From: Lichenicoccus sp963693035
GTDB taxonomy: Bacteria; Pseudomonadota; Alphaproteobacteria; Acetobacterales; Acetobacteraceae
Direction of reading: 5' to 3'
DNA: 64,000 nucleotides
Assembly (NCBI GenBank): GCA_963693035.2
Contig: CAXMMQ010000003.1
Location: 372,001 to 436,000, forward strand
In this document: piece by piece, positions 37,253-46,978 of the stretch
Position numbering within the stretch: the stretch's first letter is position 1
Layout: every line of letters begins with the position of its first letter
Notes under the pieces: generated by a model
Told to the model about the DNA's origin: nothing
The model's input: the letters and a program-made list of their open reading frames with translations, nothing else
Databases searched by the model: none
Made by a program: the position numbers and the translations under genes

Positions 37253-39157
37253 ATGCAAAGCATCCAGGACCATGCGGCACCGGCGACGGTGTCCGGACAG
37301 CGGCCGGCCTATAGTCCGATCGGCGACTACGGGCTGATCGGCGACACCCACAGCACCGCCCTGATCGACCGCCACGGCTCGGTCGACTGGCTGTGCTGGC
37401 CGCGCCACGACAGCCCGGCGCTGTTCCTGCGGCTGCTCGACAGCGAGCGCGGCGGCTGGTGCCGCGTCGAGTTCGACCACCTGCTCTCGACAACCCGCCG
37501 CTACCTGCCGCAGACCAACATCCTCGAGACGCGCTTCGTGACCAAGACCGGTGTTGCGGTGCTGACCGACCTGATGCCGGTGCATCCCCCGGAAACGCTT
37601 CCCGAGGAAGGACCGGACGGCGAGACCGAAAGCCGGCTCATCCGCCTGGTCGCCTGCGCGGAAGGCAGCATAAGCGGCCGCTTCAGGGTCCGGCCCACCT
37701 TCGACTATGCCCGCACCTCCTGCACCGTCGGCACCGACGGCGCCAGCACTCTGCTGTTCCGCTCGACCGACGACGAGATGCTGCGCGCGGTCTCGACCCA
37801 CCCTGTGCAGGTGCGCGCCGATGTCGGCGAGAGCGACTGGTCCCTGCAGGCGGACGAGCGGGCGTGCCTGGTGCTGACGCATGGCGAGGATGGCAGCACG
37901 CCGGCGCTCGACGGCGTGCATGACGCGCTGGCGCGGCTCGACGGCACCCGCGGCTACTGGGAGCAATGGAGTCGCAACTGCACCTATGAAGGCCCGTACC
38001 GCGACATCGTGCTGCGCTCGGTGCTTTGCCTGAAGCTCCTGACGTACTCGCCGACCGGGGCGATCATTGCGGCACCCACCGCGGGCCTGCCGGAAGCGGT
38101 GCCGGGCAACCGCAATTTCGACTACCGCTACACCTGGCTGCGCGACGCCTCGTTCACGGTGAGCTCGTTCGTGCGCCTCGGCTACACGCGCGAGGCGGCG
38201 GAGTACCTTCGCTTCCTGCGCCACGCCGATCCGACGCACGGGCGCGACCTCAAGCTGATGTACGGCATCGACGGCCCGGTCACGCCGCAGGAGACGCTCG
38301 ATCATCTGGAAGGCTGGCGCGGCGTCGGGCCGATCACCGTCGGCAACGGCGCCGAAGACCAGACGCAGCTCGACATCTTCGGCGAGTTCCTGATGTCGCT
38401 GCACGGCTTCCTCGACGCGGTCGATTTCAATCCGCCTCGGAAAACCAACGACCACCTGCCGGAGATCATCGGCAACCTTTCAGGAGAGGTGATCCGGCTA
38501 CGCGATGCGCCGGACCAGGGGATCTGGGAACTGCCGGGCGAGCCGCGCCAGATCCTGCACAGCAAGGGCATGCACCGGGTGGCGCTCGAATGCGCGATCG
38601 CCATCGGCAAGCGGATCGGCAAGCCCGACGCAGGAACCATCGCGCACTGGCAGGCCGTCTCCGACGAGATCCTGCAGGAGTACCGCGAGCGCGGCTGGAA
38701 CGCGGCGCGCGGCGCCTACACCATGTGGTACGGCTCGGACGTGCTCGACGCGTCGCTGCTCAGGCTGGTGCTGTACGAGGCCTTCGATCCGCAGGATCCG
38801 CGCATCGCGGCGACCTTCGAGCGCATCGGCCAGGAGCTTGGCGATGGCGACCTGCTGTATCGCTATCGTTTCGATGACACGCTGCGGGGCACGGAGGCAA
38901 CCTTTTCGGCCTGCTCGTTCTGGCGTGTCGGCGTGCTGGCGCTGATGGGACGCACACGAGAGGCGACCGACCTGTTCGAGCGCCTGATCGGACGCGGCAA
39001 CGATCTCGGCCTGTTCGCCGAGCAGATCGACGCTGGCTCCGGCGAGCAGCGCGGCAACTTCCCGCAGGCCTTCACCCACATGGCGATCATCAACAATGCT
39101 GTCCGGCTGATGCGCCAGATCGATACGGTAGGGCTCGCGGCCAGGGCCAAGCCGTAG
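37253..39157 (+). CDS. Glycoside hydrolase family 15 protein (glucoamylase/trehalase type)
   Basis: The 634-residue cytosolic protein matches the bacterial GH15 family: N-terminal beta domain (YSPIGDYGLIGDTHSTALID, GSVDWLCWPRHDSPALFLRL) and a catalytic (alpha/alpha)6 barrel with NRNFDYRYTWLRDASFTVSS and LRGTEATFSACSFWRVGVLA. Members hydrolyse alpha-glucosides such as glucan ends or trehalose. Which of the two applies cannot be decided from sequence alone. No signal peptide is seen. It stands alone, with 262 bp to the peptidase gene. Confidence 0.9.
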   Translation: MQSIQDHAAPATVSGQRPAYSPIGDYGLIGDTHSTALIDRHGSVDWLCWPRHDSPALFLRLLDSERGGWCRVEFDHLLSTTRRYLPQTNILETRFVTKTGVAVLTDLMPVHPPETLPEEGPDGETESRLIRLVACAEGSISGRFRVRPTFDYARTSCTVGTDGASTLLFRSTDDEMLRAVSTHPVQVRADVGESDWSLQADERACLVLTHGEDGSTPALDGVHDALARLDGTRGYWEQWSRNCTYEGPYRDIVLRSVLCLKLLTYSPTGAIIAAPTAGLPEAVPGNRNFDYRYTWLRDASFTVSSFVRLGYTREAAEYLRFLRHADPTHGRDLKLMYGIDGPVTPQETLDHLEGWRGVGPITVGNGAEDQTQLDIFGEFLMSLHGFLDAVDFNPPRKTNDHLPEIIGNLSGEVIRLRDAPDQGIWELPGEPRQILHSKGMHRVALECAIAIGKRIGKPDAGTIAHWQAVSDEILQEYRERGWNAARGAYTMWYGSDVLDASLLRLVLYEAFDPQDPRIAATFERIGQELGDGDLLYRYRFDDTLRGTEATFSACSFWRVGVLALMGRTREATDLFERLIGRGNDLGLFAEQIDAGSGEQRGNFPQAFTHMAIINNAVRLMRQIDTVGLAARAKP

Positions 39158-39227
39158 CTCCGGGCGCGACCTGGCAGAACACCGCCGGGATCTGAGAGGT
39201 CGAGCTGAAGACGATGAATTTACCGTC

Positions 39228-39263
39228 CGGCAGGACGCCCGGCAGGACGCCCGACAGCACGCG
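39228..39263. repeat. 12-bp tandem repeat, about three units
   Basis: CGGCAGGACGCC occurs twice in tandem (39228-39239, 39240-39251), followed by a degenerate third unit. It lies in the 262-bp gap between the GH15 and S53 genes. No gene is recognised in the gap. Confidence 0.6.
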
Positions 39264-39419
39264 CAATGATATTAATTCATCACAGGTTTGCGGGCGAAGA
39301 CACGCTGCCTGAACCTCTCCCAGCCCGGCGACACCTCTGTGCAGCACTGGAAAAACCGGATATTGCGCCTCGTTTCAAGTTCGGCTTTTCTGCGAGAATG
39401 CAGACGAAGAAGGCCAACA

Positions 39420-40808
39420 ATGTCCGGTCGCCCCGCTTTCATGGCTACATCCTGCCTGCTGTCTGCACTCCTTTTTCAGGTCCTGACGCCGCCTCCTGCA
39501 ACCGCTCGTCCCGATATCCTGATCCGTGGCCTCGTCAGCCTGCACTCGGCCACGCCGCCCACCTACGCCGAGTGCCAGGCCGCTGCCGGTGCGCCCTGCT
39601 ATTCGCCGCAGATCATCCGGAGCGTGTACGGCCTGACGAAGCTGATCGCCGCCGGCGCAAATGGCGAAGGCCAGACGATCGTCATCATCGATGCCTACGG
39701 GAGTCCCACCATCCGACAGGACCTGGAGGCCTTCGACCGAGGCTACGGCATTCCTGATCCACCCTCGTTTCGCGTGATCTCCCCGCTCGGCACAGTGCCC
39801 TGGGATCCCGCGACCTATCCCGACCAGCCCGGCTGGGGCGGCGAGGTCTCGCTAGACGTCGAATGGGCACACGCCATGGCGCCGGGCGCCAACATCGTCC
39901 TGCTGACCAGCCCCGTTGACGAGACTGAGGGCGTCCAGGGTCTCCCTGAATTTCTCGAGCTCGAACAGTATGCGCTCGACAACCATCTCGGCACGGTCAT
40001 CTCGCAGAGCTGGAGCGCCACCGAGAACACCCTCTTCGCCGCAGCAGCCGGCGCTGCCGGTCCCGAAACGGTGGCTGCCTATGAGTCCTTCTATGCCGCA
40101 GCCGCCGCGCGGCACGTGACGGTTCTCGGCAGCACCGGCGACGATGGAACCAGTAATCCATCAGATGCCGCCGGCACCGATTTCTACCCCTTTCCAACCG
40201 TGGGCTTCCCGGCCTCCTCGCCCTGGGTGACCGCGGTCGGGGGCACTAACCTGCTTGCGACCGCGACCGGAACCTACATTTCCGAGAACGTCTGGAGCGA
40301 CACCGGCTGCTGCGCGGGCGGCGGCGGCGTCAGTCAGATGTTCAAGGAGCCGCTCTACCAAGCACTCACCCTGCCGGGATCGGCCCAGTCGACCCTGGCA
40401 GGCGCGCGCGGCATTCCCGACATCTCATACAACGCAGCCGTCGGCGATGAATTCATCCTCGAATATGAGAGCTTTCCCGGAAGCGGTGGCGCCGGTTGGT
40501 ACGGCGTCGGCGGAACGAGCGAGGGCTCCCCGCAATGGGCCGGCATCGTGGCCGATCTGAACAGCAGGCTCGGACAGCCGCTCGGCTTCCTCAACCCGAC
40601 CCTCTATCTCCTCGGTGCCGCCGGTCTCTTCGATGTTGTCGGCCGCGACATCACGGTGGGCAACAACGCGCTCGTCGACGTTCCCGGTGCGGTCGCCCCA
40701 GGCTACAACGCGACGACGGGCTGGGATCCGGCCAGCGGGTGGGGGACGCCCGATCTGTCCGACCTCGCGCCTGCACTCCTCCTGACCGCCATGAAGCAGA
40801 CCCGCTGA
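39420..40808 (+). CDS. Secreted S53-family (sedolisin) serine-carboxyl peptidase
   Basis: Acid-active endopeptidase of the sedolisin family. The 462-residue product from ATG 39420 has a signal (FMATSCLLSALLFQVLTPPP) and little or no pro-domain. Visible catalytic elements are GEVSLDVEWAHAMAPGANI (Glu/Asp pair), the oxyanion aspartate in GSTGDDGTSNP, and the serine in GGTSEGSPQWAG, where the family normally has SGTS(A/S)xxP. The end SGWGTPDLSDL fits the calcium-binding tail region. The short or absent pro-domain is noteworthy. Confidence 0.85.
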   Translation: MSGRPAFMATSCLLSALLFQVLTPPPATARPDILIRGLVSLHSATPPTYAECQAAAGAPCYSPQIIRSVYGLTKLIAAGANGEGQTIVIIDAYGSPTIRQDLEAFDRGYGIPDPPSFRVISPLGTVPWDPATYPDQPGWGGEVSLDVEWAHAMAPGANIVLLTSPVDETEGVQGLPEFLELEQYALDNHLGTVISQSWSATENTLFAAAAGAAGPETVAAYESFYAAAAARHVTVLGSTGDDGTSNPSDAAGTDFYPFPTVGFPASSPWVTAVGGTNLLATATGTYISENVWSDTGCCAGGGGVSQMFKEPLYQALTLPGSAQSTLAGARGIPDISYNAAVGDEFILEYESFPGSGGAGWYGVGGTSEGSPQWAGIVADLNSRLGQPLGFLNPTLYLLGAAGLFDVVGRDITVGNNALVDVPGAVAPGYNATTGWDPASGWGTPDLSDLAPALLLTAMKQTR

Positions 40809-40870
40809 CGCAAGCCCCGCTTTGCCCCCGCCCGGGGTCGAGCGGATCATGCTGCGATGTGGGCGCGAGA

Positions 40871-42563
40871 TCAGGCCGCCCGCACACCGGCGACGAAGCG
40901 TGCGACTTCGCTCGTGAGCGTTCCCGCCTGGTTCGACAACCCGCCGGCGGCGGCGAGCAGCTGTTGTGCCGCCGCGCCGGTCTGCGCCGCGGCCTCGCCG
41001 ACGCCGGCAATGTTGATCGTGACGTCCTGGGTGTTGCGCGCGGTCTGCTGCACGTTCCGCGCGATCTCCGCGGTGGCGCTGCCCTGCTCCTGCACCGCGG
41101 CGGCGATCGCGGCGGTGATGCCGCCGATCTCCTCGACCATCGCTGCCACTCTGGCGATCGCGAGCACGGACAGGCTGGTCGCCTCCTGCACCTGGACGAT
41201 CTGCGGACCGATCTCCTCGGTCGCACGTGCCGTCTGCTTTGCCAGGCTTTTGACTTCCGAGGCGACGACGGCAAAGCCACGACCCGCCTCGCCGGCACGC
41301 GCCGCCTCGATGGTCGCATTCAGCGCCAGCAGGTTGGTCCGGCCGGCGATGTCGTTGATCAGGTCGACGATCCTGCCGATGCTGGCGGCCTTTTCGGCAA
41401 GGGCCGCCACCGTCTCGCTGGTCTCGGCGCACGCCCGCCGACGGCGCGGCCGCTGAGCGTCGCGACGCAAGCGACCTGGCGATTGATCTCGCCGATCGAG
41501 GCCGCAAGTTCCTCCGACGCCGCCGCGACCATCTGCACCCCGGCGCTCGACTGCCCGGCAGCCGCCGCGACCGCGGCCGCCCGCTGCGTGGTGGCGGTGG
41601 CGCTCCCGGCCATGCCGCCGGCGGTGGCCTCCATTGCGGCCGCCGCGGTTCCCAGCATGCCGGCGAGCTCGCCCACCCCGCCGCTCGAAATCGCGCGCCA
41701 GATCCCCCGATACGACCGCTGCGCTGCAACTTGCCCTGCTCCTCGATCGCCAGCGCCTTTGCCTGCCGGTCGGCCTGCACCAGTTCGTCCCTGAAGACCT
41801 GCACGCTCGCCGCCATGCCGCCGAGTTCGTCACGGCGCAACAAGGCCGGGATCGCGACGTCCAGCTCGTGCGCAGCCAGCCGGCGCATGGCAGCCGTCAT
41901 CGCCCGGATCGGCACGGCGATAGTGCGGGTCAGCACGAGCCCGGCCGCCACCGCAACCGCCAGGGCAGCCAGCAGCAGCAGCATGGTCAGCCGCATGCCG
42001 GCGCCATAGACCTTGGCGCCGTGCCGGAGGTCGTCACGGGTCGCAGCCGAGTTCAGCCGCGCGTCGGCATCCAGCGCCGCGAGCATGCCACGATAGGAGT
42101 CCGGCATCGGTCCCTGGAACACATCGATGGCATCCGGGACGTTGTCGGCATGCATGAGGCCGAGCAGGCTGCGGACATCGCCGTCATAGCGCTGCCGGGC
42201 GACGCGGAAGGCAGCGCGCAGCGCGCGCTCCCGGCTGCCGCGGCCGCCTTGCAGATACGGCCCGGCGATGGCATCCACCCCGCGATCGAGCGATCGCAGC
42301 CGGGCATCGGCATCGGCGAGCTTCTCGCGCCCATAGGTGGAGGTCAGGCCGGCGAGGATCTCGTGCTGCGCGACAAGCTTCGTCTGCATCGCCTGCAGGT
42401 CGTCGATCGCGAGCACGTGGGTGTCGACCATGTCGGTCTGCGCGTCATGCAGCGCCCGCAGCTTCAGGGCGGCGTTGCCCCCGACCAGAACCAGCAGCGC
42501 CAGCATGATGGCGAACGCCGTGAAGATCCTGCTGCCGATCGAGAAGCCGAGCCGTCGCGCCAT
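40871..42563 (-). pseudogene. Methyl-accepting chemotaxis protein, frameshifted
   Basis: A chemoreceptor-type gene starts at 42563 (MARRLGFSIGSRIFTAFAIM) with two transmembrane helices, a helical sensor domain and HAMP (VPIRAMTAAMRRLAAHELDV). After KLQRS the reading frame must change three times within about 330 bp: to DLARDFERR, then to GELAGMLGTAAAAMEAT ... AASEELAASIGEINRQV, then back to ETSETVAALAEKAASIGRIV. The signalling hairpin GRGFAVVASEVKSLAKQTAR and the rest to 40871 are intact. This is either a recent pseudogene or a cluster of sequencing errors in G/C runs. Confidence 0.8.
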
Positions 42564-42660
42564 GTCCGAAACCAATCCCGCCGATGCCGACCGGACTGAA
42601 CCGCACAAACCTTAGCATCAGGTGAAGGATCCGGAGCTCCGCGCCACGGGGCCGCCCGCC

Positions 42661-43515
42661 TCAGCCCGCCGTCGGCTCGTAATCCAGCCCGATATCCTGC
42701 ACGGTGACGCTGTGCGTCAGCCAGCCGGCGGAGATCAGGTCGACGCCGGTCTCGGCGATCGCGGCCGCACTCTGCGGGGTGATGCGGCCCGACGCCTCGG
42801 CGATGCCCTGCCCGTCGATCATCGCCACCGCCTCGCGCAGCATCGGCGGCGTCATGTTGTCGAGCAGGTAGGCGTCGGCGCCGACCGAGAGCGCCTCGCG
42901 CAACTGCTCCAGCGTGTCGACCTCGACCTCGATCTTGACCAGGTGGCCGATTGCCTCGCGTGCGCGCAGGATCGCAACCGTCACGCCGCCGGCCATGGCG
43001 ATGTGGTTGTCCTTGATCAGCACGGCATCGTCGAGGCCGAAGCGATGGTTCGCCCCACCGCCGGCGCGCACGGCGTATTTCTGCACCGCGCGCAGGCCGG
43101 GTGTGGTCTTGCGGGTGCAGCTTATGCGCGCGCGCGTGTGGCGCACGGCCTCCACCAGCCGCGCCGTGGCGCTGGCGATGCCGCTCAGGTGGCACAGGTA
43201 GTTCAACGCGACGCGCTCGCCCATCAGGATGCCGCGCGCCGGGCCTTCGATCCGCGCGATGACGTCGCCCGGCTCGAGCGCCACGCCATCACGGACCAGC
43301 GTGGTGAAGCGCAGTCGCGGCTCGACCAGGGTGAAGGCGAGCCGCGCGAGGTCGATGCCGGCCAGCACGCCAGGATCGCGCGCCCGCAGCACGGTGCACG
43401 AGACCAGCCCCGCCGGCACCACCGCGTCGGTGGTGATGTCGCCGGCGCGTCCGAGATCCTCCAGCAGCGCCGCGCGCACCAGCGGCTCCAGCATGATGTC
43501 GGGCAGCGGCGTCAC
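42661..43515 (-). CDS. nadC: Nicotinate-nucleotide pyrophosphorylase (carboxylating)
   Basis: Converts quinolinate and PRPP to nicotinate mononucleotide, the third step of de novo NAD synthesis. The 284-residue protein shows ERVALNYLCHLSGIASATAR, the catalytic RKTTPGLRAVQKYAVRAGGG and HRFGLDDAVLIKDNHIAMAG. It overlaps the nadB stop by 4 bp and is the last gene of nadA-nadB-nadC. Confidence 0.96.
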   Translation of the reverse strand: MTPLPDIMLEPLVRAALLEDLGRAGDITTDAVVPAGLVSCTVLRARDPGVLAGIDLARLAFTLVEPRLRFTTLVRDGVALEPGDVIARIEGPARGILMGERVALNYLCHLSGIASATARLVEAVRHTRARISCTRKTTPGLRAVQKYAVRAGGGANHRFGLDDAVLIKDNHIAMAGGVTVAILRAREAIGHLVKIEVEVDTLEQLREALSVGADAYLLDNMTPPMLREAVAMIDGQGIAEASGRITPQSAAAIAETGVDLISAGWLTHSVTVQDIGLDYEPTAG

Positions 43516-45077
43516 GACGCGCGACGCTGCCGCGGCAGGGCGACGAGCGCCCCGGACAGGGCCTGCTCCGCGGTCCAGGTCCGCCGTACCGCCACCCCCT
43601 GCCGCGCCGGATGGTCGGTGCGGAAATGACCGCCCCGGCTCTCCTGCCGGGCGAACGCCGACTGCGCGATCATCAGGCCGAGCAGCGCCGCATCGCTCGT
43701 GCGCGCCAGTGGTGCAAGGGCGTCGATCGCATGCTGCAGCCCGGACGCATCGCGCAGCACGCCGACGTCGCGCGACAGGATCTGCCGCACCGGTTGTAGC
43801 ATCGGATCGGGGACAACGCCTCCCGTGGCGTGACCGCGCGGCAATTCGCGTGCCGGAGTACTAGCGGGCTGACGCTGCAGGCTGGCGGCCACCTGCTCAC
43901 CGCAGACGGCGGCCTCCAGCAGCGAGTTGCTGGCCAGGCGGTTGGCGCCGTGCAGCCCGGTGCAGGCGGCCTCGCCGCAGGCCCAGAGGCCGGGCAGCGA
44001 GCTGCGCCCCTCGGCGTCCACCGCGATGCCGCCCATGTGGTAGTGCGCCGCCGGCCGGATCGGGATCGGTACGACCGCCGGATCGATGCCGTGCGCTAGA
44101 CAGGCGGCGGTGATGCCGGGGAAGCGGGTGGCGAAGCGCGCGCCAAGCGCCGTCCGCGCATCGAGGAACACGCTGTGCCCGGCGGCGAGATGATGCCAGA
44201 CCGCGCGCGACACAACGTCGCGCGGCGCCAGCTCGCTGGCCATGAAGCGCGCGCCGGTCTCGTCGATCAGGGTGGCGCCCTCCCCGCGCACCGCCTCGCT
44301 GACCAGGCTCATCGGCGCAGAGCCAGCCGCACCGCCCTGTACCGCGAGCGCAGTCGGATGGAACTGGACAAATTCGAGGTCGCCGAGCGCCGCACCCGCG
44401 CGCGCCGCAACCGCGAGGCCGGAGCCGGTGGAGCCGAGCGGGTTGGTGGTGTCGAGGAACAGGCCGCCGACACCACCGGTGGCTATCACCACCTGCCTGG
44501 TGCGGACGATCTGGGTGCGCCCCTGCACGCTGATCCCGACGCCGGCGACCGCGCCGTCCTCGACCAGCAGGCGGGTCAGCCTTGCACCTTCCAGCACCGT
44601 GATGCTGGCGATGGTGCGGACCGCCTCCGCCAGGGCGCGTACGATCTCGGCGCCGGTGCCGTCGCCGCTTGCGTGCACGATGCGTCGGCGTGAGTGCGCC
44701 GCCTCCAGGCCCAACGCCAGGCGCCCCTCGGCATCCCGGTCGAAGCGCACGCCGCAGCCGGCAAGCCGCTCGATGGCGCGAGGACCCGCGCCGACGATGG
44801 CCCGAACGGCCGCCTCGTCGCACAGCCCGTCGCCGGCGGCGAGCGTGTCGGCCACCTGCAGCGCCACCTCGTCATCCGGTCCCACCGCCGCCGCGATACC
44901 GCCCTGGGCCCAGCCGCTGGAGGCCTCGCGGGTGAGCGGCGACGCGCTCAGCAGCAGGCAGGGCTGGGGCGCCAGGCTGAGCGCCGCCATCATTCCGGCA
45001 AGGCCGGCGCCGACGATCACCGGCACGTCGGAAGGCAGTGGCGCATTCGGCGTCGGAAAGCGCGCGAACCGGTTCAT
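43512..45077 (-). CDS. nadB: L-aspartate oxidase
   Basis: FAD enzyme that oxidises aspartate to iminoaspartate, the first step of de novo NAD synthesis. The 521-residue protein from ATG 45077 has the dinucleotide motif PVIVGAGLAGMMAALSL, substrate loop SSGWAQGGIAAAVGPDD, the FAD segment IATGGVGGLF and active-site HYHMGGIAVDAEGRSSLPGL (in full to WACGEAACTGLHGANRL). Its start overlaps the nadA stop (ATGA). Confidence 0.96.
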   Translation of the reverse strand: MNRFARFPTPNAPLPSDVPVIVGAGLAGMMAALSLAPQPCLLLSASPLTREASSGWAQGGIAAAVGPDDEVALQVADTLAAGDGLCDEAAVRAIVGAGPRAIERLAGCGVRFDRDAEGRLALGLEAAHSRRRIVHASGDGTGAEIVRALAEAVRTIASITVLEGARLTRLLVEDGAVAGVGISVQGRTQIVRTRQVVIATGGVGGLFLDTTNPLGSTGSGLAVAARAGAALGDLEFVQFHPTALAVQGGAAGSAPMSLVSEAVRGEGATLIDETGARFMASELAPRDVVSRAVWHHLAAGHSVFLDARTALGARFATRFPGITAACLAHGIDPAVVPIPIRPAAHYHMGGIAVDAEGRSSLPGLWACGEAACTGLHGANRLASNSLLEAAVCGEQVAASLQRQPASTPARELPRGHATGGVVPDPMLQPVRQILSRDVGVLRDASGLQHAIDALAPLARTSDAALLGLMIAQSAFARQESRGGHFRTDHPARQGVAVRRTWTAEQALSGALVALPRQRRAS

Positions 45078-46051
45078 AGCGCGAGCATCCGCTCGACCGC
45101 CTGCCGCGCCCGCACGGCCAGATGCGGCTCGATGCTGACCTCGTGCGTCATCGTCTCCAGGCTGCGCCGGATGGTGCCGAGCGTGATGCGCTTCATGTGC
45201 GGGCACAGGTTGCAGGGTCGCACGAACTCGACGTTCGGGTGCTGCACGGCGAGGTTGTCGCTCATCGAGCACTCGGTGATCAGCACCACGCGGGATGCGC
45301 GACCGCTGGCGACATAGTCCGACATGCCCGCCGTCGAACCGGAAAAGTCGGCCTCGGCCACCACGTCCGGCGGGCACTCGGGATGCGCCAGCACCACGAT
45401 GCCCGGGTTGTCGGCGCGCAGCCGGCGGATCTCGGCCGGCGTGAAGCGCTCATGCACCTCGCAATGGCCGGCCCAGGTGATCATGGTGATGCCGGTCTCG
45501 TTGGCGATGTTCTGCGCGAGATACTCGTCGGGGATCATGATGACGCGATCCACGCCCAGGCTCTCGACGATGCGCCTGGCGTTGCCCGAGGTGCAGCACA
45601 GGTCGCTCTCCGCCTTCACCGCCGCCGAGGTGTTGACGTAGGTCACCACCGGCACGCCGGGATAGCGCTCGCGCAGCAGCCGCACGTCGGCGGCGGTGAT
45701 GCTCTCGGCGAGCGAGCAGCCGGCGCGCAGGTCCGGGATCAGCACCCGCTTGGTCGGGTTCAGCAGCTTCGCGGTCTCGGCCATGAAATGCACGCCTGCC
45801 ATGACGATGACGTCGGCATCGACCGTCTGCGCCTCGCGGGCCAGGGCCAGGCTGTCGCCGACGATGTCGGAGACGCAGTGGAAGATCTCCGGGGTCTGGT
45901 AGTTGTGCGCGAGGATCACGGCGTTGCGTTCCCGCTTGAGCCGCAGGATCGCCTCGACATCGTCCTCGAACAGGCGCCACTCGGCCTGCGGCACCACGCG
46001 ACGGACGCGCTCGTAGAGGGCGTCGGAGCGCGCCGGGAGTTCCTGCAGCAT
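45074..46051 (-). CDS. nadA: Quinolinate synthase A
   Basis: [4Fe-4S] enzyme that condenses iminoaspartate and dihydroxyacetone phosphate to quinolinate. Key motifs: ILAHNYQTPEIFH, VVTYVNTSAAVKAESDLCCT, VLAHPECPPDVV and VRPCNLCPHMKRITL, which carry the cluster cysteines. I choose ATG 46051 (MLQELPARSD) because AAGGA lies 7 nt upstream; the earlier in-frame ATGs at 46072, 46081 and 46093 have no ribosome binding site and fall in the operator region. First gene of nadABC, probably repressed by NadQ. Confidence 0.95.
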   Translation of the reverse strand: MLQELPARSDALYERVRRVVPQAEWRLFEDDVEAILRLKRERNAVILAHNYQTPEIFHCVSDIVGDSLALAREAQTVDADVIVMAGVHFMAETAKLLNPTKRVLIPDLRAGCSLAESITAADVRLLRERYPGVPVVTYVNTSAAVKAESDLCCTSGNARRIVESLGVDRVIMIPDEYLAQNIANETGITMITWAGHCEVHERFTPAEIRRLRADNPGIVVLAHPECPPDVVAEADFSGSTAGMSDYVASGRASRVVLITECSMSDNLAVQHPNVEFVRPCNLCPHMKRITLGTIRRSLETMTHEVSIEPHLAVRARQAVERMLAL

Positions 46052-46064
46052 CACGGGATCCTTA

Positions 46065-46081
46065 ATGCTCATTCTGAGCAT
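46065..46081. promoter_or_regulatory. Candidate NadQ operator 1 (proximal)
   Basis: ATGCTCATTCTGAGCAT is a perfect 7-bp-arm palindrome with a 3-bp spacer, just upstream of the nadA ribosome binding site. I recall ATGCTCA-type palindromes for the alphaproteobacterial NAD repressor NadQ. Its presence before nadA, with a nadQ gene nearby, supports the assignment. Confidence 0.75.
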
Positions 46082-46122
46082 AACGCGAGCCATAAAAAGA
46101 CGCCGAGATGGCGCTGGTCGTT

Positions 46123-46139
46123 ATGCTACTCTTGAGCAT
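46123..46139. promoter_or_regulatory. Candidate NadQ operator 2 (distal)
   Basis: ATGCTACTCTTGAGCAT has the same arms as operator 1 with two changes in the left half. The centres of the two sites are 58 bp apart, so binding at both could bracket the nadA promoter. TTA and TAA flank the palindrome and extend the symmetry. Confidence 0.65.
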
Positions 46140-46281
46140 AAGCACGTCAAGCCGCATTTCAAGGGTGCGGTCCGCCGCCAGATCTCCAAGCCGCCGGCGT
46201 CTGCGGCCGAATAACGTCGTGCCACCTGTCACAACAGGGCTATATGGAACCCCCCGCGCGCACCGCGGCGAGGAAACTGCC

Positions 46282-46974
46282 GTGGTCGACAGGCTGTCCA
46301 TGATACGCACCGGGACGCGGGACAGGAGCCTCTACACGAGCCTGCTGGACAACGCCCTCGACCGCGCGCTGGCCCTCGACGGCAAGCTGTCGCAGACCAT
46401 CCTCGCGATGACCGGCATGTCCGGACGCTCGTATCGCACGCTGATCAACAACCTGGTTGCCTCGGTGCCGGACGCCCGGTACCTCGAGATCGGCTCCTGG
46501 ATGGGCTCGACCGCCTGCTCGGTGATGGACGGCAACGCCGCGCGCATCGTCTGCATCGACAACTGGTCGCAGTTCGACGGTCCGAAGGACGCCTTCCTCG
46601 CCAACACCGCGGCCTGCATCTCCACCCATATCCGGTTCAGCTTCATCGAGAGCGATTTCCGCGCGGTCGATTATGCAGCCATCGGCCGGTTCAACATCTA
46701 CCTGTTCGACGGCCCGCACAGCCCGCAGGACCATTTCGATGGCGTCTCGCTGCCGCTGGTGGCGCTCGACCACGAATTCTTCTTCATCGTCGATGACTGG
46801 AACTGGGAAGGCGTGCGCTACGGCACGTCCGAGGCGTTGCGCGCGGCTGGCCTCGCCGTGCTGTATGCCATCGAGGTCCGGACGACCCAGGACGGCACGC
46901 ATGCGGCGGCGGTGGGGCAGCACAGCGACTGGCACAACGGCTATTTCATCGCCGTCCTGCGCAAGGCGCACTGA
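46282..46974 (+). CDS. Class I SAM-dependent methyltransferase family protein
   Basis: The 230-residue product is read from GTG 46282, which has GAGGAA upstream; the frame continues further upstream but overlaps the nad operators. ARYLEIGSWMGSTACSVMD fits the SAM-binding motif I, followed by RIVCIDNWSQFDGPKDAF and NIYLFDGPHSPQDHFDGV. The pattern resembles Methyltransf_24/TylF-like enzymes. The acceptor is unknown. A CheB-like gene begins 4 bp after its stop. Confidence 0.75.
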   Translation: MVDRLSMIRTGTRDRSLYTSLLDNALDRALALDGKLSQTILAMTGMSGRSYRTLINNLVASVPDARYLEIGSWMGSTACSVMDGNAARIVCIDNWSQFDGPKDAFLANTAACISTHIRFSFIESDFRAVDYAAIGRFNIYLFDGPHSPQDHFDGVSLPLVALDHEFFFIVDDWNWEGVRYGTSEALRAAGLAVLYAIEVRTTQDGTHAAAVGQHSDWHNGYFIAVLRKAH

Positions 46975-46978
46975 GCCG

